A DNA stretch of 64,000 nucleotides. Origin: Vitreoscilla massiliensis. GTDB taxonomy: Bacteria > Pseudomonadota > Gammaproteobacteria > Burkholderiales > Neisseriaceae. This document shows, one piece after another, positions 35,728 through 44,509 of the stretch (position 1 is its first letter; each line of letters begins with the position of its first letter). The notes beneath the pieces were generated by a model. It saw nothing but the letters and a program-made list of their open reading frames with translations, was not told the origin of the DNA and did no database searches. The stretch spans positions 763,053 to 827,052 of the forward strand of contig NZ_LN898221.1 in assembly GCF_001457815.1 (NCBI RefSeq), read 5' to 3'. The translations under genes and the position numbers were made by a program.

Positions 35728-36021
35728 CACATGCCTGCAATTTAAAATTCATTCAAACGATTGCTTACGCAATCCCCATAATATGCGGCCTGTAAAGTCA
35801 TGAGAAACTGCCAAACACACTGGCGCAGGTTTGCACAATCACATCTTAATTGAACTTATTCGGTCATCACGCAGACAAAGACAGCGGTACGCAACATACA
35901 AGCGGCGCTATTTTGAACTTGTGTCAAAAAAACTCACCTGAATTTAAGAAATATTTGTTTGAAATAATTTGATGACAGAGTCTGGTAACACCCTGCAACT
36001 GCTTGAGAGTTAAAACATCTT

Positions 36022-36108
36022 TGGTGCCCAGGAGAAGACTCGAACTTCCACACCATTGCTGGCACATGGACCTGAACCATGCGCGTCTACCAATTCCGCC
36101 ACCTGGGC
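36022..36108 (-). tRNA. tRNA-Leu (CAG)
   Basis: This is an 87-base cloverleaf on the minus strand starting GCCCAGGTGGCGGAATTGG, with a long variable arm and encoded CCA. The anticodon loop TTCAGGT gives CAG, reading CUG. Confidence 0.97.
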
Positions 36109-36186
36109 ATAGATGAAAACGCAAATTTGATGCACAATGCGTTTTATTGCGAAGTCCGCATTATAGTTTTCTTATTGAGAAAGTCA

Positions 36187-38646
36187 ATGACAAAAAGAAA
36201 AAATAATTTACGCGCCCAAGATCCGTTTCTTGCGCGTGAACAAGAAAAATACAGCGATCCACTCCCCAGTCGTGAGTGGGTGATTGAATTATTAGAGAAA
36301 AAAGGCGTGCCGGTGAGCACGGAAGAATTGGCCACGGTGTTGTCAATTCGTGAAGATGAGATGGAATTTTTTCGCCGTCGCTTGGGTGCGATGGTCAGAG
36401 ATGGTCAGGTTCACATCAACCGCCGTGGTTTGGTGTGTGTGGCGGAGAAGCTGGCTTTGGTCAAATGCCGCATTGAAGCGCACAGCGATGGCTTTGGTTT
36501 TGCAGTGCCGGTAGAAAAAAAAGAAGGCGATACCGATTTGGTATTGTATGAACGCCAAATGCGCGGCCTGATGCATGGCGATGTGGTGACGGTGCGGCCT
36601 GTAGGCGTGGACAGACGCGGTCGCCGTGAGGGGCAAGTGCTGGACATCATCGAACGAGCCAATACCTCGGTGGTGGCGCGTTTGGCCAAAGAAGGCGACA
36701 TCGCCGTGGCCATACCGGAAGACAAACGCATCTCGCAAAGCATCGTCTTGGATGCCAAAAGCATTGGGGATGCCAAAGATGGTCAAGTCATCAATGTGGC
36801 ATTAACGCGCTATCCTGAAAAAAATCTGCCTGCCACTGGTAAAGTGATCGAAGTCTTGGGCGACTATGCCTACAGCGGCATGGAAATCGAGATTGCGGTG
36901 CGCAAACACCATTTGCCGCACAAATTCTCACCTGCTTGTTTGAAAGCAGCCGGTAAAATCCCGGATAAGGTCAAACCTGCTGAGCGCAAAGGCCGCGTTG
37001 ATTTGCGCGACTTGCCTTTGGTCACCATAGACGGCGAAACCGCGCGCGACTTTGACGATGCGGTATATGCCGAGAAAATCGGTCGCAATTACCGTTTGGT
37101 GGTGGCGATTGCTGACGTTAGCCACTATGTCAAAGATGGCGATGGCATCGACATCGATGCACGCGAACGCGGCACCAGCGTGTATTTCCCGCGCCGTGTC
37201 ATTCCGATGTTGCCAGAAAACCTGTCCAATGGCATTTGTTCGCTTAATCCGGATGTGGAGCGTTTGTGCATGGTGTGTGACATGGTCATCACCAATATGG
37301 GCAATGTGAAATCGTATGAGTTTTACCCTGCGGTAATGCGTTCGCATGCGCGCTTGACCTACACCCAAGTGTGGCAATGGATAGAATCAGGTGAGCAACA
37401 CGATTTGAAACCGCAAATCGACACCTTGTACCAGTTGTACCAAAAGCTGTTTAAAAAACGCCAACAACGCGGCGCGATGGAATTCGATACCGTCGAAACG
37501 CAAATGGTGTTCAACGACAATGGCAAAATCGACCGCATCGTCCCTGTGGTACGCAATGAAGCCCACCGCTTGATTGAGGAATGCATGCTGGCGGCCAACG
37601 TGTGTGCGGCGGAATTCTTGCTCAAGAGCAAACACCCATCGCTGTACCGCAATCACAAAGGCCCAACGCCTGAGAAATTGGAAACCTTGCGCACGCAACT
37701 GGCCTTGTTTGGTTTGGTATTGGGCGGTGGTGACAACCCCACTCCGAAAGACTATGCCACGCTGGCCGAACAGTTTACAGGCCGCCCTGACAAGGAATTG
37801 TTGCAAGTGATGTTGCTGCGCTCGATGCAGCAAGCGATGTACGAAGCGAAGAACGATGGTCACTTTGGCTTGGCCTACCAAGCCTATACCCATTTCACTT
37901 CGCCAATACGCCGGTATCCCGACTTAACCGTACACCGCGCCATCAAAGCGGTGCTGTTGGGTGAAAAATACCAAGTCGATTCATGGCCGGGCTTGGGCAC
38001 GCACACTTCTTACACCGAACGCCGTGCCGACGAGGCCAGCAAAGGGGTGGAAAATTGGCTCAAGACGTATTACATGCAAGACAAAGTTGGCGAAGTGTAC
38101 GAAGGCCGCATTTCTGGCCTCACCAATTTTGGTTTGTTCGTGACCTTAAACGATTTGTACATCGACGGTTTGGTGCACATCAGTGATTTGGGCGAAGACT
38201 ATTTCAACTACCGCCCTGAAATCATGGCCATAGAAGGCGAACGCAGCGGCGTGGTCTTCAAAATGGGCGATGCGGTGGTGGTGAAAGTGGCCAGCGCCAA
38301 TTTAGATACTGGCAAGATAGACTTAAGCTTGGTGTCTGGCGGTGGCAAATCGGCCAAAGGCGAACGCAAAACCCGCAGCGACAACCGCAGCAAGAACAAC
38401 AAAACCAGCGCCACGGATGAATCCAGCGCCAGCAGCAAGCGCCGCAAAACCAGTCGTGCGGCCGCGAACCAAGTAGCGCAATCGCGCCCACCCAAATCGC
38501 GCAAAGCCCGCCGCAGCGCCCAAGGGGTCAGCGCCAGCAGCAACAGCGCCAGTGGTGCGGAGAAAACCACCACCAGCAAAGCAGCCAAGCGCAACAGCCG
38601 CAAAAAGCCCAGCAAACCCAATCGCAATGGCGGCAAAAAAAGCTGA
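36187..38646 (+). CDS. rnr: Ribonuclease R
   Basis: This is an 819-residue 3'-to-5' exoribonuclease. An N-terminal winged helix (WVIELLEKKGVPVSTEELATVL) and two cold-shock domains lead to the RNB catalytic domain with TIDGETARDFDDAVYAEK, VAIADVSHYVKDGDGID and ARERGTSVYFPRRVIPMLPE. An S1 domain (VGEVYEGRISGLTNFGLFVTL) follows. The last 105 or so residues are a low-complexity basic tail of Ser, Lys, Arg and Asn, as in other RNase R proteins. I chose ATG 36187 over an upstream frame that runs into the tRNA. An uptake word encodes QFTGRPD inside the RNB domain. Confidence 0.97.
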   Translation: MTKRKNNLRAQDPFLAREQEKYSDPLPSREWVIELLEKKGVPVSTEELATVLSIREDEMEFFRRRLGAMVRDGQVHINRRGLVCVAEKLALVKCRIEAHSDGFGFAVPVEKKEGDTDLVLYERQMRGLMHGDVVTVRPVGVDRRGRREGQVLDIIERANTSVVARLAKEGDIAVAIPEDKRISQSIVLDAKSIGDAKDGQVINVALTRYPEKNLPATGKVIEVLGDYAYSGMEIEIAVRKHHLPHKFSPACLKAAGKIPDKVKPAERKGRVDLRDLPLVTIDGETARDFDDAVYAEKIGRNYRLVVAIADVSHYVKDGDGIDIDARERGTSVYFPRRVIPMLPENLSNGICSLNPDVERLCMVCDMVITNMGNVKSYEFYPAVMRSHARLTYTQVWQWIESGEQHDLKPQIDTLYQLYQKLFKKRQQRGAMEFDTVETQMVFNDNGKIDRIVPVVRNEAHRLIEECMLAANVCAAEFLLKSKHPSLYRNHKGPTPEKLETLRTQLALFGLVLGGGDNPTPKDYATLAEQFTGRPDKELLQVMLLRSMQQAMYEAKNDGHFGLAYQAYTHFTSPIRRYPDLTVHRAIKAVLLGEKYQVDSWPGLGTHTSYTERRADEASKGVENWLKTYYMQDKVGEVYEGRISGLTNFGLFVTLNDLYIDGLVHISDLGEDYFNYRPEIMAIEGERSGVVFKMGDAVVVKVASANLDTGKIDLSLVSGGGKSAKGERKTRSDNRSKNNKTSATDESSASSKRRKTSRAAANQVAQSRPPKSRKARRSAQGVSASSNSASGAEKTTTSKAAKRNSRKKPSKPNRNGGKKS

Positions 38647-38686
38647 TGGGTATTAAACCTTAGCTGATTGTATTCACACGCATAGC

Positions 38687-38722
38687 AAGCGGCCTGTAAA
38701 AGTTTACAGGCCGCTTTTTTAT
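38687..38722 (+). terminator. Terminator of rnr from an uptake-word pair
   Basis: AAGCGGCCTGTAAA pairs with TTTACAGGCCGCTT across a two-base spacer and is followed by TTTTTT. It is a textbook case of uptake words forming a terminator. Confidence 0.88.
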
Positions 38723-38795
38723 GGCTTTTACAGCAGCAAGCATTAAATAACCAATGGCAATAATATCAAATTAGAATAAAACTTGAGATTATATC

Positions 38796-38840
38796 CATTG
38801 TAAAGTACAATGCCTAAAGTTGAATTTCGATAGGAAATTC
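38796..38840. promoter_or_regulatory. Two perfect inverted repeats upstream of the GTPase module
   Basis: CATTGTA-AAG-TACAATG (38796-38812) is a perfect interrupted palindrome, and GAATTTC-GATAG-GAAATTC (38822-38840) is a second, different one ten bases on. They lie about 95-140 bases before the first gene of the module and may bind two regulators. No clear -10 was identified. Confidence 0.5.
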
Positions 38841-38934
38841 AAGTGATTAATAGTGATTATTTTTAAATGTTTTTTTAATGTAGGTACAAAGCATTTAAAA
38901 ATGGTCGATTGCTTGGTAGGTAATGACGAGAGTA

Positions 38935-39940
38935 ATGGATAAGACCACTATCAGGGTTTCGTTTCTCAGCTTAACGCTGCCAAACGAAGCCTTGCTCAAA
39001 GACAAAATCACTGCGGTAAGCCAATCCATGTCTGTGGATGTGCGTTTCAGCCGTGGCCTTGCTGCTGATTTGTTGTTTCTGCCAGTTTCCTCCCCTTTTG
39101 CGCATGTCTTGCTGCAACAGCCCAAAGATGCCAACACGCCCATGCTGTTTTTCATCAGCGATGAGCAGCAAGGCGGTCATATGGGGCATCCTTGCATCAG
39201 TTCCTTGCATCAGTTTGGACATCAGCACCGACAATATGCAGCAATTGTTATCCAGCTATTTGAAGCTAGAACAAGCGCCGCAAAGCAAACCAGTGACAGC
39301 AAGTGAAATACCGTTCGCCAATCTGACTGAGCTGGCGCAATTGCTGTTGCAACCGGTATTGAAAGACGGCTTGTTTGCGCTGAAAACGCCATTACAAAAT
39401 CTGATTTTGAATTTCCCTGCCGATTTGTTTCATGTCTCTGCTGCCGATAAAAGCCAGTATAACGACAGCAACAAAACGCTGTTGTCCTTAATCGACAAAC
39501 TCAAATTGGGCGGCACGGTGTTGGCCATCAAAACCGATGCCAGCAAACAATTGGAACGCAGTTTTACCCCACATTTTTTGGACAGATTGTTGTGGCTGAT
39601 AGGCCAGCAACTTCGCCATCAATTATTGGTACCTGTGGCCGACAACAGCCAATTTTTCATCACCCATTATCCCGACTTTGGTCAGCTGAAAACCGATCAT
39701 ATCTACCTGCGTTTGTGCACCTTAATGGCACAACAAGCCATCAGCATTCAAGAAATGAAAAAGAAATTTCATTTGTCGCATGAGCAATGCATGGGGTTTT
39801 TGAACAGCTGCTTGCTCAATGATTGCTTGGTGCACACCGGTTTGGACAGTGACCTTAAGCCGCCTCCAACCACGCAGATTACCTCCACATTAAGCTTATC
39901 TGAAATACAAGGATGTCGCATAGACTTGGGCATCAAGTAA
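38935..39940 (+). pseudogene. First gene of the GTPase-roadblock module, split by a 13-bp duplication
   Basis: Two overlapping frames cover this gene. The first runs from ATG 38935 (MDKTTIRVSFLSLTL) and leaves frame at 39190-39215, reaching a stop at 39306. The second is open up to 39940 and holds the rest (SLDISTDNMQQLLSSYLKLEQ...). At the junction CCTTGCATCAGTT is present twice in tandem; removing one 13-base copy joins the frames as HPCIS-LDISTDN and gives one protein of about 330 residues. The family is unknown to me. The end (QQAISIQEMKKKFHLSHEQCMGFLNSCLLNDCLVH) looks like a winged-helix fold. The next gene starts 22 bases later. It may be a true mutation, a reversible switch or an assembly error. 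Confidence 0.72.
39190..39215 (+). repeat. Perfect 13-bp tandem duplication
   Basis: CCTTGCATCAGTT occurs twice head to tail with no mismatch. Thirteen is not a multiple of three, so gain or loss of a copy switches the reading frame of the gene. Confidence 0.95.
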
Positions 39941-39962
39941 ACACACACTGAAAGTATGAGGC

Positions 39963-40541
39963 ATGTTAAAGAAATTCAAAGTGCTTTTTGCAGGTGATGT
40001 GGGTACGGGCAAGACCACCGCCATCAATAGCATCAGCGATATTCCTACGGTGTATACCGATGTGAGGGCTTCCGACATAGAAGACATAGGCAAGACCCAT
40101 ACCACCGTGGCGTTTGATTATGGGGAAATCCATTTGGCTTATCTGAACAACCGCTTGCGTTTGTATGGTTTGCCTGGGCAAGTGAGGTTTTCCTTTATTT
40201 GGGACATGTTGTCCGATGGCGTCATCGGCATCGTGTTATTGGCCAACAACCACCGTGACAATGCTTTGCATGAAACCGAACAGTTTTTGCAAGCGTTCTT
40301 GCCCATATTACAAAAAGAACAGGTGGCGATGGTATTGGGCCTGACCCACGGAGACGTCAGTGCCCATTACAAGTCCAAAGATTATTGGAAAATCTTACAA
40401 AAATTTCACATCAACGCGCCTATTTTGAGCATAGATGCGCGTGAAAAAAACGATGTATTGCTTTTACTGGAGGCCTTATTCAGCCAAATCGAAGCAACAC
40501 ACCGTCAAACCTTGCATGAATCAAAGCATTCATGCACTTAA
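39963..40541 (+). CDS. MglA-like small Ras-type GTPase
   Basis: This is a 192-residue protein. The P-loop is FAGDVGTGKTTAI (about residues 9-21). A switch I Thr is probably in GKTHTTVAFDYGEIHL. The G3 region reads LRLYGLPGQVRFSFIWDMLSDGVIGIVLL, with LPGQ in place of the classical DxxG, as in MglA where it is TVPGQ. The G4 site reads GLTHGD where NKxD is expected. The size and these features place it near the MglA and bacterial small Ras-like GTPases, not the translation GTPases. It sits between the split gene and the roadblock gene, 20 bases from the latter. By analogy with MglA-MglB, the roadblock protein may regulate its nucleotide cycle (inference). Confidence 0.85.
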   Translation: MLKKFKVLFAGDVGTGKTTAINSISDIPTVYTDVRASDIEDIGKTHTTVAFDYGEIHLAYLNNRLRLYGLPGQVRFSFIWDMLSDGVIGIVLLANNHRDNALHETEQFLQAFLPILQKEQVAMVLGLTHGDVSAHYKSKDYWKILQKFHINAPILSIDAREKNDVLLLLEALFSQIEATHRQTLHESKHSCT

Positions 40542-40561
40542 CCCTCCTTAAGGAAACAATT

Positions 40562-40921
40562 ATGGCAAACGCTAAAGAGATATTAAACGACATCATGACT
40601 TTGGACGGCGCACTGTGTTGCAGCATCGTCGACAGCAAAAGCGGCATGATGTTGGAATCAGCAGGCACAGGTTTGAATTTGGAAATGGCTTCAGCCGGCA
40701 ACACCGAAGTGGTGCGTTCTAAATTGAAAACCATGGAAATTTTGGGTTTGGACGATTACATCACCGATATTTTGATTACCTTGGGCAAGCAATACCACAT
40801 CATTTACCTGATTCCTGCGGTCAAAGGGGCATTTGTGTACGCGGTATTGGACATCAACAAGGCCAACTTGGCGATGGCACGTCGTAAAATCCAAGATGTG
40901 GGTGCTACCTTAAAAATCTAA
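40562..40921 (+). CDS. Roadblock/LC7 domain protein
   Basis: This is a 119-residue protein covering a single roadblock/LC7 domain: an N-terminal helix (ANAKEILNDIMTLDGALCCSIVD), strands (KSGMMLESAGTG), a central helix (NTEVVRSKLKTMEILGL) and strands YHIIYLIPAVKGAFVYAVLD before a final helix NKANLAMARRKIQDVGATL. Such proteins dimerise and act as GAPs or scaffolds for small GTPases, as MglB does for MglA. AAGGA precedes ATG 40562. It is the third gene of the module. Confidence 0.88.
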   Translation: MANAKEILNDIMTLDGALCCSIVDSKSGMMLESAGTGLNLEMASAGNTEVVRSKLKTMEILGLDDYITDILITLGKQYHIIYLIPAVKGAFVYAVLDINKANLAMARRKIQDVGATLKI

Positions 40922-41179
40922 CACCAATCAGACAGGGATTACTAACATCATCCCCTTAATGGAAGAGGATTACGTTAACAATTCTAAACTTGGGTCGTGA
41001 AAACCATTCATGGCCACGAAATCCATTCCCAGCCAGCTGTACCGATTACCCCTCATCTTATCGGTGCCGCTGGCTTTTTCTGCTTGCCCATCTGCCGTCC
41101 TTACCCTGATTCATCCACCCTCTTCCTGCCTGAGCAACTGGACAAAAGCCGCGCCAGCCCCTACACTGCCACCTGTCGA

Positions 41180-41271
41180 CTTGACGGCGTGCTTGTGTTG
41201 CAAGCTGAGATCGCATCAAAAATGCGGATGCCGTTGAACCTGATCTGGTTAGTACCAGCGTAGGAATCAAG
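41180..41271 (+). promoter_or_regulatory. TPP (thiamine diphosphate) riboswitch
   Basis: The conserved core is present: CTGAGA at 41205-41210, then GCCGTTGAACCTGATCTGG and TTAGTACCAGCGTAGGAA. Closing-stem arms CTTGAC and TCAAG are at 41180-41185 and 41267-41271. It lies upstream of thiC and should lower thiC expression when thiamine diphosphate is high. About 116 bases separate it from thiC, including one reverse uptake word (41298-41310). Confidence 0.93.
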
Positions 41272-41387
41272 TGACGCAGCTTCTTTATTTCATGTGTTTA
41301 CAGGCCGCTTATGCGCCTTGTGTGTCTGCACATGTCTTGATGTTGCGTGAGCTTGATTCATTCACCACGTTACATAAGGCTAAGTGT

Positions 41388-43190
41388 ATGAATCAACACA
41401 TTACCATCACGCCGTGCTTGTCTGCAGCTACGGAAACCACCTCCCACCAATTCGCCTTCCCCAACTCACAGAAAAACTATGTCATCGGTTCGCAAGCCAA
41501 TGTCCGTGTGCCCATGCGCGCCATTCATTTGGCCGACACACCTGAACATTTGGGCGGTGGCAAAAACGAGCCCGTCTTGGTCTACGATACCTCAGGCGCA
41601 TACACCGATCCCGAAGTCAGCATAGATTTACAACAAGGCTTGCCAGCGCTGCGTGCGGCTTGGATAGAAGCGCGCGGCGACACCGAGCAATTGGACGCGC
41701 AATCGTCGGCTTACGGCCGCGAACGCTTGGCCAACCAAGCTTTGGACGACATTCGCTTTGAACACTTGCGTCTGCCGCGTCGCGCCCAAGCCGGTAAAAA
41801 CGTCACCCAAATGCACTATGCCAAACAAGGCATCATCACGCCTGAAATGGAATTCATCGCCATCCGTGAAAACATGCACCGTTACCAAGTGCGCGATGCA
41901 GTGTTGCAGCAGCAACATGTCGGTCAACCTTTGGGTGCGCTCATTCCTGCCGACATCACGCCAGAATTTGTGCGCCAAGAAGTGGCTGCCGGTCGCGCCA
42001 TCATCCCCAATAACATCAACCACCCCGAAACCGAACCGATGATCATTGGGCGCAATTTCTTGGTGAAAGTGAATGCCAATATCGGCAATTCGGCACTGGG
42101 CTCGTCCATAGATGAAGAAGTGGCGAAAATGACGTGGGCCACGCGTTGGGGTGCCGATACCATCATGGATTTGTCTACTGGCAAAAACATCCACGAAACG
42201 CGTGAATGGATTATCCGCAACGCACCTGTACCCGTAGGCACGGTGCCGATTTACCAAGCCTTGGAAAAAGTGCAAGGCGTGGCCGAAGATTTGACTTGGG
42301 AATTGTTCCGCGACACCTTGATTGAACAGGCCGAACAAGGCGTGGACTATTTCACCATCCACGCCGGTGTGTTATTGGAATACGTGCCCTTAACCGCCAA
42401 ACGCTTAACCGGCATCGTCTCACGCGGTGGCTCCATCATGGCGCAGTGGTGTTTGTCGCATGGCAAGCAAAACTTCTTGTACGAGCATTTCGACGACATT
42501 TGCGACATCATGAAGACTTACGATGTGGCCTTCAGCTTGGGCGATGGTTTGCGCCCCGGCTGCCTACAAGACGCCAACGATGCGGCGCAATTCAGCGAGT
42601 TGCGCACCTTGGGTGAATTGACCCAACGCGCATGGCAACACGATGTGCAAGTGATGGTAGAAGGCCCCGGCCACGTGCCTTTACACATGATACGCGCCAA
42701 TATGGATGAACAATTGGCCGCGTGTTTTGAAGCGCCGTTCTACACCTTGGGGCCACTCACCACCGACATCGCTCCCGGTTACGACCACATTACCAGTGCG
42801 ATTGGTGCTGCCAACATCGCGTGGTATGGCACCGCCATGCTGTGTTATGTCACGCCGAAAGAGCATTTGGGCTTACCGAATAAGCAAGACGTGAAAGACG
42901 GTTTAATGGCCTACAAAATTGCCGCCCACGCTGCCGATTTGGCCAAAGGCCACCCCGGTGCGCAAGTGCGTGACAATGCATTATCCAAAGCACGGTTTGA
43001 ATTCCGCTGGGAAGACCAATTCAATTTGTCGCTAGACCCAGAAACGGCACGCAAAATGCACGATGAAACCTTACCAAAGCAAGCGCAAAAAACGTCACAT
43101 TATTGCTCTATGTGTGGACCCAAATTTTGCTCGATGAAAATCTCCCAAAACGTGCGCGAATACGCAGCCCAATTGGAAGACTTGATTTAA
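41388..43190 (+). CDS. thiC: Phosphomethylpyrimidine synthase
   Basis: This 600-residue radical SAM enzyme converts AIR to HMP-phosphate in thiamine synthesis. GAYTDPEVSIDLQQGLPALR, RENMHRYQVRDAVL, NNINHPETEPMIIGRNFLVKVNANIGNSAL, DTIMDLSTGKNIHETREWIIRNAPVPVGTVPIYQALEKV and the C-terminal cluster motif CSMCGPKFC are diagnostic. ATG 41388 has AAGG nine bases before it; the frame is open back to 41271 inside the leader, which is not coding. Control by the TPP riboswitch is expected. Confidence 0.98.
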   Translation: MNQHITITPCLSAATETTSHQFAFPNSQKNYVIGSQANVRVPMRAIHLADTPEHLGGGKNEPVLVYDTSGAYTDPEVSIDLQQGLPALRAAWIEARGDTEQLDAQSSAYGRERLANQALDDIRFEHLRLPRRAQAGKNVTQMHYAKQGIITPEMEFIAIRENMHRYQVRDAVLQQQHVGQPLGALIPADITPEFVRQEVAAGRAIIPNNINHPETEPMIIGRNFLVKVNANIGNSALGSSIDEEVAKMTWATRWGADTIMDLSTGKNIHETREWIIRNAPVPVGTVPIYQALEKVQGVAEDLTWELFRDTLIEQAEQGVDYFTIHAGVLLEYVPLTAKRLTGIVSRGGSIMAQWCLSHGKQNFLYEHFDDICDIMKTYDVAFSLGDGLRPGCLQDANDAAQFSELRTLGELTQRAWQHDVQVMVEGPGHVPLHMIRANMDEQLAACFEAPFYTLGPLTTDIAPGYDHITSAIGAANIAWYGTAMLCYVTPKEHLGLPNKQDVKDGLMAYKIAAHAADLAKGHPGAQVRDNALSKARFEFRWEDQFNLSLDPETARKMHDETLPKQAQKTSHYCSMCGPKFCSMKISQNVREYAAQLEDLI

Positions 43191-43196
43191 GCAAGT

Positions 43197-43276
43197 AAGC
43201 GGACTGTAAACCAAGCTGCACACACACCCCAAAACCACGGCCACACTGCCGTGGTTTTTCGTTTACAGGCCGCATG
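43197..43276 (+). terminator. Terminator nested inside a spaced uptake-word pair
   Basis: AAAACCACGGC and GCCGTGGTTTTT (43231-43259) form a terminator. It is flanked by AAGCGGACTGTAAAC (one change, 43197) and GTTTACAGGCCGC (43261), which could form an outer stem. Confidence 0.8.
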
Positions 43277-43374
43277 TGTCTTTTGAAAATAAAACTTCCA
43301 ACAAATCTACAAAACAAGCAAGTCACCAAACAAGTTTGATGGCTTTCAATCCAGTCGAGCAGAGGACATCTCGC

Positions 43375-44421
43375 TTAATAATATGGGTTTAATAAATACA
43401 CACTGAGGCTGGACAAGCTCAACAACAACACAAACAACACCGTCGCCAACAACATCGGTTTGATGCCAGCTTTACGGATGACGCTGATTTGGGTGGTAAA
43501 ACCCAAGGCCACCATCGCCGTACACAACAGCAACACATCCAAAGCTTGCAAACCATGCAGCAGCGCCGCCGGCAACAGGTGTAAAGAGTTCAAACCCGCG
43601 ACCGCGATAAAGCCAAACGCAAACCATGGAATGGTGATACCAGTTTTGCTGCTCGCGGCCTGTTGGTTTGTGCTGGGCAGAAAACGGGCAAACACCCACA
43701 TCACCAGCATCAAAAACGGCGCCAACATCATCACCCGCACCATTTTCACAATCACCGCCATTTGCGCAGTGTGCGGGTCTATCGCCTTGCCTATCGCCAC
43801 CACTTGCGCCACTTCGTGCACCGAAGAACCGATGAACAAGCCTTGCAAGACCGGTTGGCCGTCTATCCAGCTCTGCGCTACCATTTGTTGCAGCAATACT
43901 GGGTATAAGAAAATGCTGAGCGTACCAAACACCACCACCGTGGCCACGGCCACGGCAATGTGCTCGCTTTTGGCCTTAATCACCGGCGCAGTGGCCAAGA
44001 CCGCCGCCGCACCGCACACCGCACTGCCAGCGCCGATTAAGGCCGCTTCATTGGTGTCCAGTTTGAACACACGGGTGCCCAACAGCAAACCGGTGAAAAA
44101 CACCGTCAAAATCACCACCACATCGGTGGCCACGCCGGCCCAGCCTATGCTGAACACGTCTTGGAAGGTAATGTTAAAACCATACAGTATGATGCCCCAG
44201 CGCAAAGCATGGTGTTTGGCCGAGGCAATGCCGGTGTCCAAACGCTGTTGCACGCGTGTGCTGGTGACATTGCCCAACACGATGCCGACCACGATTGCCA
44301 AAATCAGCGCACTCACACCATGGCTTTGCAGCCACGACCATTGACTCGCCCACAAGCAAGCCACAGCGATGGCCACCATCGCTGTCCAACCTAAAATCAT
44401 TTTTTTATCAAAATATGCCAT
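43375..44421 (-). CDS. yeiH: YeiH-family putative membrane exporter
   Basis: This is a 348-residue protein with about ten transmembrane helices. ALILAIVVGIVLGNV, AKHHALRWGIILYGFNITFQDV, GAGSAVCGAAAVLATAPVIKAKSEHIAVAVATVVVFGTLSIFLYP and FIGSSVHEVAQVVAIG are signatures of the UPF0324/YeiH family, sometimes called sulfate exporters. The true substrate is not established. The LysR gene lies just upstream on the same strand, matching the common yeiH-yeiE pairing, though the two are usually divergent. Confidence 0.92.
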   Translation of the reverse strand: MAYFDKKMILGWTAMVAIAVACLWASQWSWLQSHGVSALILAIVVGIVLGNVTSTRVQQRLDTGIASAKHHALRWGIILYGFNITFQDVFSIGWAGVATDVVVILTVFFTGLLLGTRVFKLDTNEAALIGAGSAVCGAAAVLATAPVIKAKSEHIAVAVATVVVFGTLSIFLYPVLLQQMVAQSWIDGQPVLQGLFIGSSVHEVAQVVAIGKAIDPHTAQMAVIVKMVRVMMLAPFLMLVMWVFARFLPSTNQQAASSKTGITIPWFAFGFIAVAGLNSLHLLPAALLHGLQALDVLLLCTAMVALGFTTQISVIRKAGIKPMLLATVLFVLLLSLSSLSVYLLNPYY

Positions 44422-44509
44422 TTTTCAACACTCTTTTCATCGTGTTGACAGTGTAGATGAAGATAATTAAGTGATAAAACGAATTTATATGGTTATATTA
44501 ACCGTATTT

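Noticed and set aside
36079..36186. Longer start for rnr
   Set aside because: It begins inside the tRNA-Leu gene on the other strand; ATG 36187 fits the family N-terminus.
41010..41237. Frame with a lipoprotein-like start (LAFSAC) upstream of thiC
   Set aside because: It runs through the conserved TPP riboswitch core, so the match to a lipobox is most likely chance.
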